A stretch of DNA of 64,000 bases from Acetobacter sp. DsW_063 (GTDB taxonomy: Bacteria > Pseudomonadota > Alphaproteobacteria > Acetobacterales > Acetobacteraceae): contig NZ_JOPL01000040.1 of assembly GCF_002153745.1 (NCBI RefSeq), forward strand, positions 1-64,000. Direction: 5' to 3'. The translations under genes and the position numbers were made by a program. Positions 19,283 to 28,106 of the stretch are shown here, piece after piece (position 1 is the stretch's first letter; each line of letters begins with the position of its first letter). Under the pieces are notes generated by a model. The model worked only from the letters and a program-made list of their open reading frames with translations. It was not told the DNA's origin and did no database searches.

Positions 19283-20081
19283 GATCAGCCCCCTTCCCGC
19301 AACAACTTTGTCTCCAATCGACGCTTACTCTCGCTGTCGAGAACGAGCTTCTCACCGCCCGGTCAACCTCAGAAATCAGCCGGACCGACTCGTCAGTTCG
19401 TAGAGCGAAAGGAGATTCTTTTATCAAGAACATATCTTTTCCAGATGCCGTCAACAATTCTGGCGCCACAGCGACGCCACATGGGGCGACGGGCGCCCAC
19501 ATACTTCAAGAGGAGACATATTTATATCCATCACATGAACGACGCCGATACGATTCGCGCAAAGCTGCGGAGCATTTGGATTATCCGCACATTCCATATC
19601 AGACAACCTAAACTGGCCCCTAAACCCACTGCGTCTTGGAAGATAGTATCCAGAACGTAACGTGTTTCGCGTTCCATTTTGACCCATGCTTTCGCACGCG
19701 GATAAAGCCTCGAACTGACACAGGTTCCACCTCCTGTGTGAGCGACTGGATCCACCGGAAGAAGAAGGCGCAAGCGGTTGTCCGATTCTGCCAACCGTCC
19801 TGCGCCACGAATCACACGAGCGGACTTATCGTCCAGATCCACGAGAACACCCGAAATTCATCTATATCTCGAGAATGGCCACGGCCGTAAAATTATTCCG
19901 ATCCAGTTTCTTTCAGCCGCTGGCAATCAGTGCTGGCCGCCGGAACAGCTGGCGCTCTGATAAACGCTCACAAAACACCCAAGCCAAGCAATCAAAATTT
20001 CAACGCGGGATTTCAAAGGAAAAATTCGATCCCTGAATATTATACCAACAAGTTTATCGATAGCACCAATGCGTCCCTCAG
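19283..20081. other. Intergenic region, no gene recognised
   Basis: About 800 bases between the isomerase and glycosyltransferase genes. Frames such as 19531-19842 (minus) have no ribosome binding site and no family features. The right end (about 19975-20070) is AT-rich. A decayed regulator cannot be excluded. Confidence 0.4.
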
Positions 20082-23075
20082 CTATGCCTGCGGCGTGCTG
20101 GCTGCAAAAACACGTTGCAGAATTGCATTAAGGCGCACCGTGTATGATTTTTCGCTGTTCTCGTCTTCAAGCGCACGCAAGGCGCCCGTGCGCACCGCGC
20201 TCCAGAACTCTTCGTCGGCATACAAGGACGCAACGCGCGAGGCGAACCGGGACGGGTCATCGACCGGACCAGAAACGATTTCCAGACCGTCGCGCCAGCC
20301 GAGTTGACGGCAGAGAAGATCGGACGCGACAACAGGAAGGCCGTAGGAAGCCGCCTCATGCACCTTATAGGGCACGCCTCCCGCAAAGCGTGTAGGCGCC
20401 ACGAAGATCTTGTGAGAAGCGTAAAGCGGCGCGACATCATCGACCGCGCCCAACAATTCGACGCCGGGGAACGCGCCGAGCGAGCTCAGATCGACGCCTG
20501 CCCCCCGGTATCCCGCAACAGTGAGGCGTATGTCAGCCCCTGACGCTTCACGCACCAGCGGCAGTACATGCTGGATAAACCAGACGAGACTATCGTGATT
20601 CGGCGATCCAGTTTCATGCATCGCCCCGACAAACAATAAATCGCGCCGTTCCGTCCAATTCGCGGGAGTAGGGCGGACTGGCTGCATGTGCCCCAGCTCC
20701 ATGACATTGGCGTATCCCGCTTGTCTGATCGCGCTGGCGTCCAGCGCGCTGGTGGCGACGACAGCCTGACACAACCATGCGTGCGTCAGTTCAGCCGACA
20801 CAGCGTCCGCCACCGACGATGATTGGGGTTCGCCTGCCAACTGCGCACGAAGAGCGGTTCTCGGCGCGTCCAGCGCCTCCGTATCAAGCACAATTCCATT
20901 CATAGGCAAGCCAGCCGCATGCGCCAGCAGAATTGGCGCCAGACGTTCGAGATTGTGGGTGCGGCCGACCCAAACACAATCGAAAACGCCGCTCCGCTCG
21001 GTCAGGAGTCTGTCGAAATCTTTCAACTCCAGGCCGTTAAGAACCTCAACATCGGATGGAAATTCAGCGAGAATCTTGGAAAGCGGTTCGGTGGCTGAGT
21101 AAATCGGCGCCACAGTCACTTGATGACCGAGACGGCTCATCGCGCGCACGATATCGTTCGAACGCACGAACCCAGAGCCAAGCCCGCGACATGGCACTTT
21201 GTCTTCGACAAATAGAATACGTTTGCGCGACAACGCCCCCAAACGCGCCCTGGTGCGAAGAGACGGCGCGGGCGGCGGTAAAGTCAGAAAACGCTCAGCA
21301 TGACGGCTGCGCAGGGTGGCGCGATCCGACGCTTCCAACGTGACGTCTTCCGACGCGACGATGTCCACCGAGGCGAACATCTCAGGTTCGTAAAGAGTGA
21401 TGGCGTCAAGCGCTGCCGCCCGCAACCCAAGATCGACGATCGCTGCAGCCGGAGAGCCATACGCCCTGTCGAAACCATTCAGCGCGCCAAGCAACGCCCG
21501 GTCGACCATCAGGCAGGGCGTCGAACCGCAGGAAACTTCCCGCGAGAAACACGCCTCCGGCGTTTCGGGCGGAGCGCCTTCAAGATAACGCTCAAGCGAG
21601 GCGTCACGCCAAAGGATGGCCCCGGCCTCCAGCAACCGGCCATCCGGCCGAACGGCGCGCCCGGTGACAAGACCAACCCGTTTTCGTCCAGATCCTCCGA
21701 CCGCATCGAAATGGCTCAGCGCCGCCTGAACGGCCCCATGCCCCATCTGGACGCCCTGCCCTAGCCAGAGCGCCACCTGCGCCGTCAGATATGGCAACGC
21801 CGACGCCATGGCGTCGGCGTGGGTGGCGCCACTTTCCAGCCTGATGACCCGAGCGCCGATAATGAATTGCTCTATACGCGCCGTGTCGTCCCGGGAGCCT
21901 GCGTCGACAATCACCAGTTCGGTAGGCTTATGAAATGTGCAACGTAATGCGGAAAGGGCGGCGAGCGTCTGGGGAAACCTGTTGCGCACGTGCACGACGA
22001 CGCTTAACTGAGGCGTTCCACTGAAAGAAAAATCCAGCGGACGTCGCGCAAGAAGCGCAATCAGCGCCTCGGCGCGACACGCCGCGAGATGCTCATACTC
22101 ACCTTGATCGAGCGACGGCAGTGACTGAACCTGGGTCTCGCGGCGCGAAATCCAGTGGGCGAACGCGTCCCGAACCAGACCACGCTCAATGTCTTCGCGT
22201 ACAGACCCGGAGTGAAAATACGCCTCAAGATCGATTTCCGGATGCGGACGCCGCCGCTCAAGACAGCCGAAACGAACGAAATGCTCATAACCCGATCGAA
22301 AATTTCCGGCCGCCACGGCTTCGCCGATATCCGGGTAGAGATCGAGATAGAAACTTTCGGAAAACCATGGGAGCGCCGAGAACTGGCCGGGCGTGCGGTT
22401 GGTCAGGAAATGCTGCAACGCGCTTTGAAACAGGCCATCCCGCAGGGCCTTTCTGACTGCGGGATACGTCTCAAGATACCATGGAGCGTCAAAATACCAC
22501 GACGTGCGACGAACATCAGCTTCCTGCGGAGCAGCCAGCAATGTGGCGAAAGCGCCTGTTTCGGGAATGGAGGACGCCGGATGCAACTCGTTGTCGGGCA
22601 GCGGCGACGGCGCGAGAAGTGAGTCGTTGTAAAAGAGCTGCGGATCGAAGAAGGGGCTGCCGGACCGAAACTCCCGGTCGCCCGTTCGCAGGTAATGATC
22701 GTAGCCGTTGAGCGCCCCCGAACGATCGAGGGTCGCGCGCGTCAGATCCGGGTAGCGGGACAGATACCAGGGCTCCGAAAACAGCCCGTTCGGCGACCGG
22801 TCTTCGTGACCGTATTGCGAGTAATGGTCAAAGCCTGAGACAAAGCCATTCTGGCGAATAGCCTCTTCAATGTCAGGATAGGCGCCGCGATACCACAGCT
22901 CATCGAAATACTTGTTGGGCGACAGTCCGCGCGCGGCGCCTTCATTCCGATAATGCGCCTCCAGCGCGCCGCTGTCGGCGGCGGCCAGTTCTCCAAGCTC
23001 GGAAGCGTAACGGGCGCGGTACCAGTCGGCGTCAAAGCTGGACCAGACTGGCGTCTTCAAGGACTCCGGCGGCAC
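20082..23075 (-). CDS. Multidomain glycosyltransferase with N-terminal WYxxxYPD repeats
   Basis: 997 residues in three parts. Residues about 10-310 contain six or seven divergent repeats of about 45 residues, with the pattern F-D-x-x-W-Y-x-x-x-Y-P-D-I followed by a G-x-x-H-Y/F-x-x-x-G segment. Residues about 355-600 look like a GT-A (GT2) domain, with LSVVVHVRNRFPQTLAAL and VDAGSRDDTARI. Residues about 640-990 look like a GT-B (GT4) domain, with GLDxxx-type EAASYGLPVVAS near the end. It probably builds a surface polysaccharide. A GTG start is used because AAGGTGAGG precedes it. It stands alone, without export genes nearby. Confidence 0.8.
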   Translation of the reverse strand: MPPESLKTPVWSSFDADWYRARYASELGELAAADSGALEAHYRNEGAARGLSPNKYFDELWYRGAYPDIEEAIRQNGFVSGFDHYSQYGHEDRSPNGLFSEPWYLSRYPDLTRATLDRSGALNGYDHYLRTGDREFRSGSPFFDPQLFYNDSLLAPSPLPDNELHPASSIPETGAFATLLAAPQEADVRRTSWYFDAPWYLETYPAVRKALRDGLFQSALQHFLTNRTPGQFSALPWFSESFYLDLYPDIGEAVAAGNFRSGYEHFVRFGCLERRRPHPEIDLEAYFHSGSVREDIERGLVRDAFAHWISRRETQVQSLPSLDQGEYEHLAACRAEALIALLARRPLDFSFSGTPQLSVVVHVRNRFPQTLAALSALRCTFHKPTELVIVDAGSRDDTARIEQFIIGARVIRLESGATHADAMASALPYLTAQVALWLGQGVQMGHGAVQAALSHFDAVGGSGRKRVGLVTGRAVRPDGRLLEAGAILWRDASLERYLEGAPPETPEACFSREVSCGSTPCLMVDRALLGALNGFDRAYGSPAAAIVDLGLRAAALDAITLYEPEMFASVDIVASEDVTLEASDRATLRSRHAERFLTLPPPAPSLRTRARLGALSRKRILFVEDKVPCRGLGSGFVRSNDIVRAMSRLGHQVTVAPIYSATEPLSKILAEFPSDVEVLNGLELKDFDRLLTERSGVFDCVWVGRTHNLERLAPILLAHAAGLPMNGIVLDTEALDAPRTALRAQLAGEPQSSSVADAVSAELTHAWLCQAVVATSALDASAIRQAGYANVMELGHMQPVRPTPANWTERRDLLFVGAMHETGSPNHDSLVWFIQHVLPLVREASGADIRLTVAGYRGAGVDLSSLGAFPGVELLGAVDDVAPLYASHKIFVAPTRFAGGVPYKVHEAASYGLPVVASDLLCRQLGWRDGLEIVSGPVDDPSRFASRVASLYADEEFWSAVRTGALRALEDENSEKSYTVRLNAILQRVFAASTPQA

Positions 23076-23194
23076 TTTACCTCACCTTGCCTGAAAGTAG
23101 GCTGTGGCGATGCGTCGACTTGCAGGGTCAGATAGACGCCCCGAGTGAACATCGCCGCAGTCAACGCGATCACGCCTGACGTTACCAGCAGGCG

Positions 23195-23692
23195 CTACGA
23201 CTGGGCGCGACGGGTCCGCCACAGCGCCACGAAATCGATCTGCTGTAAAATGACGGGCAGGAATCCGGCTTCGCGAGTGAGATCGGCAAGGTAGTTGCGG
23301 GCGGCGGGAAACAACATTCTCGGCGCCTCCACCAGCAGCAACGGCTCAAAAGTCTCGGCTGTGGAGTTTCGCAAAGAAAACAGTCCGGCGTAGACGATCC
23401 TGGCATTGAACAATGCGACAGGCTGCTGCCCTTCCGCAGGTGGCTCGCCCACCCCTTCGCAGCGTAGCACCAACTCGACTTCGAAGTCGGGAGAGTTCTC
23501 ACCGATCTGTTTGGCGCCGACGTCCAGTTGCAGCGTCGTGTGCGGGCGCTGGGGCGGTCGAGTGTGGATCAGTGGCGCGTTGTGGACGTCGAATGTGACG
23601 GAGCGGACATACTGCACACCCATAAGAATGGACGGACCAGTCTGCTGCTGGGCGCTGCCCGCGACTGACTCCATCGTGTTAGCATCGACCAT
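23195..23692 (-). CDS. secB: Protein-export chaperone SecB
   Basis: Cytosolic tetrameric chaperone that keeps precursors unfolded and passes them to SecA. The core matches SecB: GPSILMGVQYVRSVTFDVHNAP, then FEVELVLRCEG, YAGLFSL and the C-terminal EAPRMLFPAARNYLADLTREAGFLPVILQQIDF. The start is uncertain. ATG 23692 gives 165 residues. An upstream in-frame ATG at 23749 adds an atypical N-terminus, and neither has a good ribosome binding site. Confidence 0.9.
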   Translation of the reverse strand: MVDANTMESVAGSAQQQTGPSILMGVQYVRSVTFDVHNAPLIHTRPPQRPHTTLQLDVGAKQIGENSPDFEVELVLRCEGVGEPPAEGQQPVALFNARIVYAGLFSLRNSTAETFEPLLLVEAPRMLFPAARNYLADLTREAGFLPVILQQIDFVALWRTRRAQS

Positions 23693-23789
23693 CTTGAAGA
23701 ACACGCTCCGTTTCGATGTATACCTTACAAAGGGTTCCGTAGCAGACATCGCGCGTATGAGCGAGTGCGGCGGTCAGCGAAGACCGTTT

Positions 23790-24095
23790 TCAGGCGAAGC
23801 GTCCATGCAACACGCCAAGAGCTGGCATCGGCTTCCACCCCTTTGGCAACTCGGCGCGGTGAATCGGCGCGATATGATAGGTCGGCGCCGGGTCCGGAGA
23901 TTGCTCGAGAAAATGAGCGTAGGCGCGGACCTGATCACGCCGCCAGGCGCAGTCCGTCAGGGCGGCTTCGCGCGTCGGATAGATATTCGCCACTTTTCGC
24001 GTGCGCCCGATCAGAGCGACGACGGCCCACATTCCATCCCGCGTATTTTCACCCCGTTTCCTGCCCGGCAAATCGAATGGCAGAATGGTAGTCAT
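23790..24095 (-). CDS. Conserved-looking hypothetical protein
   Basis: 101 residues, soluble, starting MTTILPFDLPGRKRGE and containing MWAVVALIGRTRKVANIYPTREAALTDCAWR. There is no signal or membrane segment and I do not recognise a family. The composition and continuous frame between secB and the divergent lapA-pyrF-trpF operon suggest a real gene in line with secB. Confidence 0.55.
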   Translation of the reverse strand: MTTILPFDLPGRKRGENTRDGMWAVVALIGRTRKVANIYPTREAALTDCAWRRDQVRAYAHFLEQSPDPAPTYHIAPIHRAELPKGWKPMPALGVLHGRFA

Positions 24096-24275
24096 CGGTC
24101 GGGGCGATCCTTTCCAACCCGGGGGGACACGCCTTCTGACGGCGTTCCGTCACGACACCATGCACGGCGACCCGATGCAAGATTTGCCCGTCCAATTGAC
24201 AGAACGCGGCCGATGGCCGAGCCATCAACCAGCGCTTTCCTTGCTCCGGGCGCAGCGTGACGTTAGGAACAGATC

Positions 24276-24623
24276 ATGATCCGCCTTATTCTTATAATAC
24301 CATTTCTGCTGGCGCTGATCCTCTTCGCCGCCAGCAATCAGGACTCCCTCCAGATGTGGCTCCTGACATACGGGTGGTCGTCGTCTGTCGGAATCGTGGC
24401 GTTAATCGTCGCCGCCATATCGTTTTTGCTCGGCGCGTTCTCCGTATGGGTCGTGGAACTGGCCCAGCGGCGGCGTGCGCGAAAAGCGGAAGCACAAATC
24501 CGTGAGCTGAACGCCACGCTGGCGCAGCGCGACGCCGAACTTGCGCAGCTTCGTCGGGACGCAGTTATGGTCCCGCCGATTTCCGAGACGCCCCACACCA
24601 GCCTGCCGCCGCAGCCGCTCTGA
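24276..24623 (+). CDS. LapA-domain membrane protein (DUF1049)
   Basis: 115 residues: two membrane helices (LILIIPFLLALILFAASNQ and VGIVALIVAAISFLLGAFSVWVV) around the N-x-x motif region typical of LapA, then a basic patch and a cytosolic coiled coil (KAEAQIRELNATLAQRDAELAQLRRD). In enterobacteria LapA works with LapB in lipopolysaccharide assembly. In alphaproteobacteria the short form is commonly found before pyrF. AGGAA precedes the ATG, and pyrF starts 13 bases after its stop. Confidence 0.78.
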   Translation: MIRLILIIPFLLALILFAASNQDSLQMWLLTYGWSSSVGIVALIVAAISFLLGAFSVWVVELAQRRRARKAEAQIRELNATLAQRDAELAQLRRDAVMVPPISETPHTSLPPQPL

Positions 24624-24636
24624 AAGCGAAACGCAG

Positions 24637-25344
24637 ATGACCGATCGACAGACCGGGCTGATCGTCGCCCTGGACACGCGTGACCCGACGCAGGCGGAGC
24701 GCTGGGCGCAAGCGGTTACGCCCCACGCCTCGGTCATAAAACTTGGACTCGAATTCGCCTATGCGGCGGGCTTCGACGCCGTCGCGCGACTTGCCGCTGG
24801 GCGGGCGCTCTTCCTCGACCTCAAGCTGCATGACATCCCCAATACAGTCGGCGCAGCTGTCGGCAGTCTGACGAGTCTGAAGCCGGCCATGCTGACGATT
24901 CATGCAAGCGGCGGAAGCGCTATGGTCGCCGCCGCCAGCGCGGCGCGAAATGACGCATTTGACACTGGGACGCGGCCGCTGCTGCTCGCGGTCACGGTCC
25001 TGACCAGCCTGGACGACGCAGCACTTGCAGAAACCGGCGTTGCGGGCGGCGCACGGGCGCAGGTGCTGCGGTTGGCCGAACTCGCGCTGCGCAACGGGGC
25101 GGACGGCCTTGTCTGTTCAGCTCACGAGCTGGAAGCCCTGCGTCGCGAACTCGGCGAGTCTCCTGTATTGGTGACGCCCGGCATCCGCCCCGCAGGCGCT
25201 GCGGCGGGCGATCAGAAGCGCGTCATGACGCCGGGAGAGGCCCGCAGGGCCGGCGCCGACTGGATCGTGGTCGGCCGCCCCATCACTGGCGCAGATGACC
25301 CGGCCGCCGCCGCCGCCGCCATAGCGGCAGAACTGACGTCGTGA
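24637..25344 (+). CDS. pyrF: Orotidine 5'-phosphate decarboxylase
   Basis: Last step of UMP synthesis. 235 residues, with the family signatures VALDTRD at the N-terminus, the catalytic FLDLKLHDIPNTV (Lys/Asp charge relay), VTPGIRPAG and VVGRPIT, which bind phosphate. The ATG at 24637 gives normal length. The open frame reaches further upstream but overlaps lapA. It shares GTGA with trpF. Confidence 0.95.
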   Translation: MTDRQTGLIVALDTRDPTQAERWAQAVTPHASVIKLGLEFAYAAGFDAVARLAAGRALFLDLKLHDIPNTVGAAVGSLTSLKPAMLTIHASGGSAMVAAASAARNDAFDTGTRPLLLAVTVLTSLDDAALAETGVAGGARAQVLRLAELALRNGADGLVCSAHELEALRRELGESPVLVTPGIRPAGAAAGDQKRVMTPGEARRAGADWIVVGRPITGADDPAAAAAAIAAELTS

Positions 25345-26030
25345 GCGGCACAGTCGGCGTCAAGATTTGCGGGTTGACTGAAGAGGTCGGGGTCGCCGCC
25401 TGCATAGACTGTCGCGCCGACTGGATCGGTTTCAACTTCTTCAGCCGGTCCCCACGTTACGTGACGCCCGAGCGTGCGCGAGAACTGGCCGCCATCGTGA
25501 AGGCCTCCGCGTTTCAGCCCGTCATCGTCGGATTGTTCGTCGAACCGTCCGAGCAGGAAATAGAGCGGGCGCTTGCTCATGCGCCCCTAGCCGCCCTGCA
25601 GCTATACGCCTCGCCCGAGCGTGCCCTCGTCCTGAGGGAGCGGTTTGGCCTGCCGACCTGGCTGTCTTGTCCGGTGTCGGATGCCGCCGACCTGCCAGCC
25701 GAGGGACGATTCGAGCGACTTGTCGTCGAATCCCGCCCTCCGAAAGACGCGACGCGCCCCGGCGGCAATGGCGTCGCGTTCCCGTGGGCGATTACAGCCG
25801 ACTGGGCCGCGCCATCGCCCTGGATGCTGGCTGGCGGCCTGCGGCCGGAGACCGTCGCCCAGGCTATCGCTGAAAGCGGCGCGGTCGCAGTGGACGTCGC
25901 CTCCGGCGTCGAGCGCTCTCCGGGCGTCAAGGACCCTCATGCGATCCGGCGCTTCATTGCGGCCGCGCGCAACGAGAATGCGACCGGAAGCGCTTTCCCT
26001 CTTGAGTCTCGTGGAGATGCTGCTATCTAG
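25341..26030 (+). CDS. trpF: Phosphoribosylanthranilate isomerase
   Basis: Third step of tryptophan synthesis from chorismate. 229 residues of TIM barrel with the catalytic VKICGLT at the N-terminus, FFSRSPRYV, the LAGGLRPETVAQA phosphate-binding loop and DVASGVERSPGVKD. The GTG start overlaps the pyrF stop, so translation is coupled. Acetic acid bacteria often continue with trpB-trpA. Here a tRNA gene and an integrated element follow instead. Confidence 0.94.
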   Translation: MSGTVGVKICGLTEEVGVAACIDCRADWIGFNFFSRSPRYVTPERARELAAIVKASAFQPVIVGLFVEPSEQEIERALAHAPLAALQLYASPERALVLRERFGLPTWLSCPVSDAADLPAEGRFERLVVESRPPKDATRPGGNGVAFPWAITADWAAPSPWMLAGGLRPETVAQAIAESGAVAVDVASGVERSPGVKDPHAIRRFIAAARNENATGSAFPLESRGDAAI

Positions 26031-26043
26031 CCTTGCCGACGCC

Positions 26044-26134
26044 GGAGAGATGGCCGAGCGGCTTAAGGCGCACGCTTGGAAAGCGTGTGTGCGTTAATAG
26101 CGTACCGTGGGTTCGAATCCCACTCTCTCCGCCA
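26044..26134 (+). tRNA. tRNA-Ser (anticodon GGA), CCA encoded
   Basis: Acceptor GGAGAGA pairs with TCTCTCC, discriminator G, then CCA. The D-arm has GGCCGAGCGGCTTAAGGC, the anticodon loop is CTTGGAAAG within a five-pair stem, a long variable arm follows, and the T-loop is GGTTCGAATCC. The long variable arm and GGA anticodon define serine. Its last 17 bases are duplicated at 40182-40198, which makes it the attachment site of the adjoining element. Confidence 0.95.
26118..26134 (+). repeat. attL core, 3' end of tRNA-Ser
   Basis: TCCCACTCTCTCCGCCA, identical to 40182-40198. Integration leaves the tRNA gene intact. Confidence 0.85.
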
Positions 26135-26220
26135 GATACGACATACCTAACTGATTGAAATCATTGTTTTAGGCGTTCAGTTCGCGTTGTGCCGATTGTA
26201 GCACCGGACTGTAGCACCAG

Positions 26221-28026
26221 ATGCCTGTCGGATCGTTCGTTTACCGTCGCGGCGACACCTATTCGTTTCGTTGTAAGGTGCCTGCAAACCTCCGTTCCAA
26301 GGGGGTTAGACGGGAGGTCTTGTTCGCCCTTGGAACGAGGGATCGGGACGTTGCTCGACTACTCTGCGCTGCGGTAGGGCTACGGCTCGGACAGGTCTGG
26401 CGGGATGTCGAGCGCGTGGCGGATTACAAACAGGTAGAGACGCTGATCCGGGACTGGTTCAAAAGGGCCTTGGCTAAGGCGTGGCACGACAACTTTCTTG
26501 ATCCCGAACGCCACGCAATCCCCGCCGATTGGACATCTGCGACTGGCGAATGGCATCCCCTGTCGCAGGATGACAGAGCGCGCATGTTGGCTGATTATGC
26601 CGATCACTTTGAGCGGCAAGTCGAAGAAGGCGACATCGGTCCGGCGAACTATCGGAAAGAAGCACGACGATTAGCCGACGCGGGATCGGTCCCACTGGAT
26701 AGTCGCGAGGTTGAGGTGGTCGCCGGTCAGATGCTTTCGGGCGATGCGGCGATTGCCAACGCTACCGCCCGCTGGGCGACTGGCGAGACGGATTATCAGC
26801 CGGTGTGGGGGCCTGAACTGCCGGAGACCATGTTTCCTCGATTGGTGAAAGAGGTTGATTCCGACACTTCGCGTCGGCAGCGCAAGACGCGTTCAGTGCC
26901 GAAACACGGCGTCGATGCCGCCGGGCTGACGATCTCACAGGCTTTCGAGCGCTATGTGAACGAGCGCAAGCCGAAACCGGCCACGATCACTGGGTATCGA
27001 ACAAGCGTTCAGCGTTTCGTCGACATCATCGGCGACAAGGATGTCGCCCATGTTACAAAGCGGGATATAGCGGCCTTTAAAGATGCGTTACTGGGCTTCC
27101 CGAAGGTGCTGAAGGCTGCCGATCGGGGCTTATCGGCGCGCAGCGTGATCGACCGCTACAAGGATCGACCGGAGGCGCAACGGCTGTCTGCCGTGACGAT
27201 TAACGCGAAGCATATCTCGGGCGTGTCGGTATCGCTGCAATGGGCCTCGGAGAATGGCTATATCGACACTGTGGTATCGCGCGGGGTGCGCGCAAAAGGA
27301 CCGAAAAAGTCCAAGAAGGACGAGAGGCTGCCATACAGTATCGTGGATCTGAACACGATATTTAGCCTTCCGGTCTATACAGAAGGTTATCGTCCCATCG
27401 GCGGAGCGGGCGAAGCAGCCGTGTGGGTGCCGTTACTCGCACTGTTTACCGGCGCGCGATTGGATGAGATTGGCTCATTGAAGGTCGAGCACGTCACGAA
27501 AATAAGCGGTATCGATCTGATCCTGATCGACGACGGCAAGACTGACAACGCCTATCGTAAAGTTCCGATTCACGACGAACTAAAGCGCTTAGGATTCTTG
27601 CGCTATGTCGACGGACGGCGGAGCACTTCGAAGGGAACTGATAAGCTATTTCCACTTATGCGCGTGGGAAGCTCGAAGAAAGACAGCACGGCGTTCTCTC
27701 AATGGTGGGGTCGTTACGCGCGCGCGGTGGTGCCTGACAAGCGGAAGGTGTTTCACTCATTCCGGCATACGGTGAAGCGGACATTGCGGAACGCCAGCGT
27801 TGAAAAGCCACTTCGCGACGCCCTCATGGGGCACGAAACTGACGACGTGGCTGAAGATTACGGTCTGGATGAAGACGGCATCGGATACGAGATTGAGAAT
27901 CTGCACAAAGCAATACAGAAGATACGGTATCCCGGCCTAGAGATTATAATTGCCACGGCCCCTGCTTCAAAACGCAAAAGGTATCGGCGGTATACGCCAA
28001 AGAGGTCACGCTCTGACAGGCCGTGA
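26221..28026 (+). CDS. Tyrosine recombinase (phage-type integrase)
   Basis: 601 residues. The N-terminal part (MPVGSFVYRRGDTYSFRCKVPANLR) resembles the DUF6538-type arm-binding region of long integrases. A SAM-like core-binding domain is at about 245-350 (ISQAFERYVNERKPKPATITGYRTSVQRF). The catalytic domain has Arg in GARLDEIG, HxxR in HSFRHT, the GHE motif and the nucleophilic Tyr in EDYGL. It should integrate the element at tRNA-Ser 87 bases upstream. The C-terminus is very basic. Confidence 0.92.
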   Translation: MPVGSFVYRRGDTYSFRCKVPANLRSKGVRREVLFALGTRDRDVARLLCAAVGLRLGQVWRDVERVADYKQVETLIRDWFKRALAKAWHDNFLDPERHAIPADWTSATGEWHPLSQDDRARMLADYADHFERQVEEGDIGPANYRKEARRLADAGSVPLDSREVEVVAGQMLSGDAAIANATARWATGETDYQPVWGPELPETMFPRLVKEVDSDTSRRQRKTRSVPKHGVDAAGLTISQAFERYVNERKPKPATITGYRTSVQRFVDIIGDKDVAHVTKRDIAAFKDALLGFPKVLKAADRGLSARSVIDRYKDRPEAQRLSAVTINAKHISGVSVSLQWASENGYIDTVVSRGVRAKGPKKSKKDERLPYSIVDLNTIFSLPVYTEGYRPIGGAGEAAVWVPLLALFTGARLDEIGSLKVEHVTKISGIDLILIDDGKTDNAYRKVPIHDELKRLGFLRYVDGRRSTSKGTDKLFPLMRVGSSKKDSTAFSQWWGRYARAVVPDKRKVFHSFRHTVKRTLRNASVEKPLRDALMGHETDDVAEDYGLDEDGIGYEIENLHKAIQKIRYPGLEIIIATAPASKRKRYRRYTPKRSRSDRP

Positions 28027-28106
28027 AACCAAAGGTTCGGAGGGCCATCGGCAGAAACGGCGAACTCCGCGACATCGTCCACGGAGCCCACAATCAGGGT
28101 TACTAA

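Noticed and set aside
18449-19660. 403-codon plus-strand frame
   Set aside because: Antisense to the TIM-barrel isomerase gene. Composition unlike a protein and no start signals.
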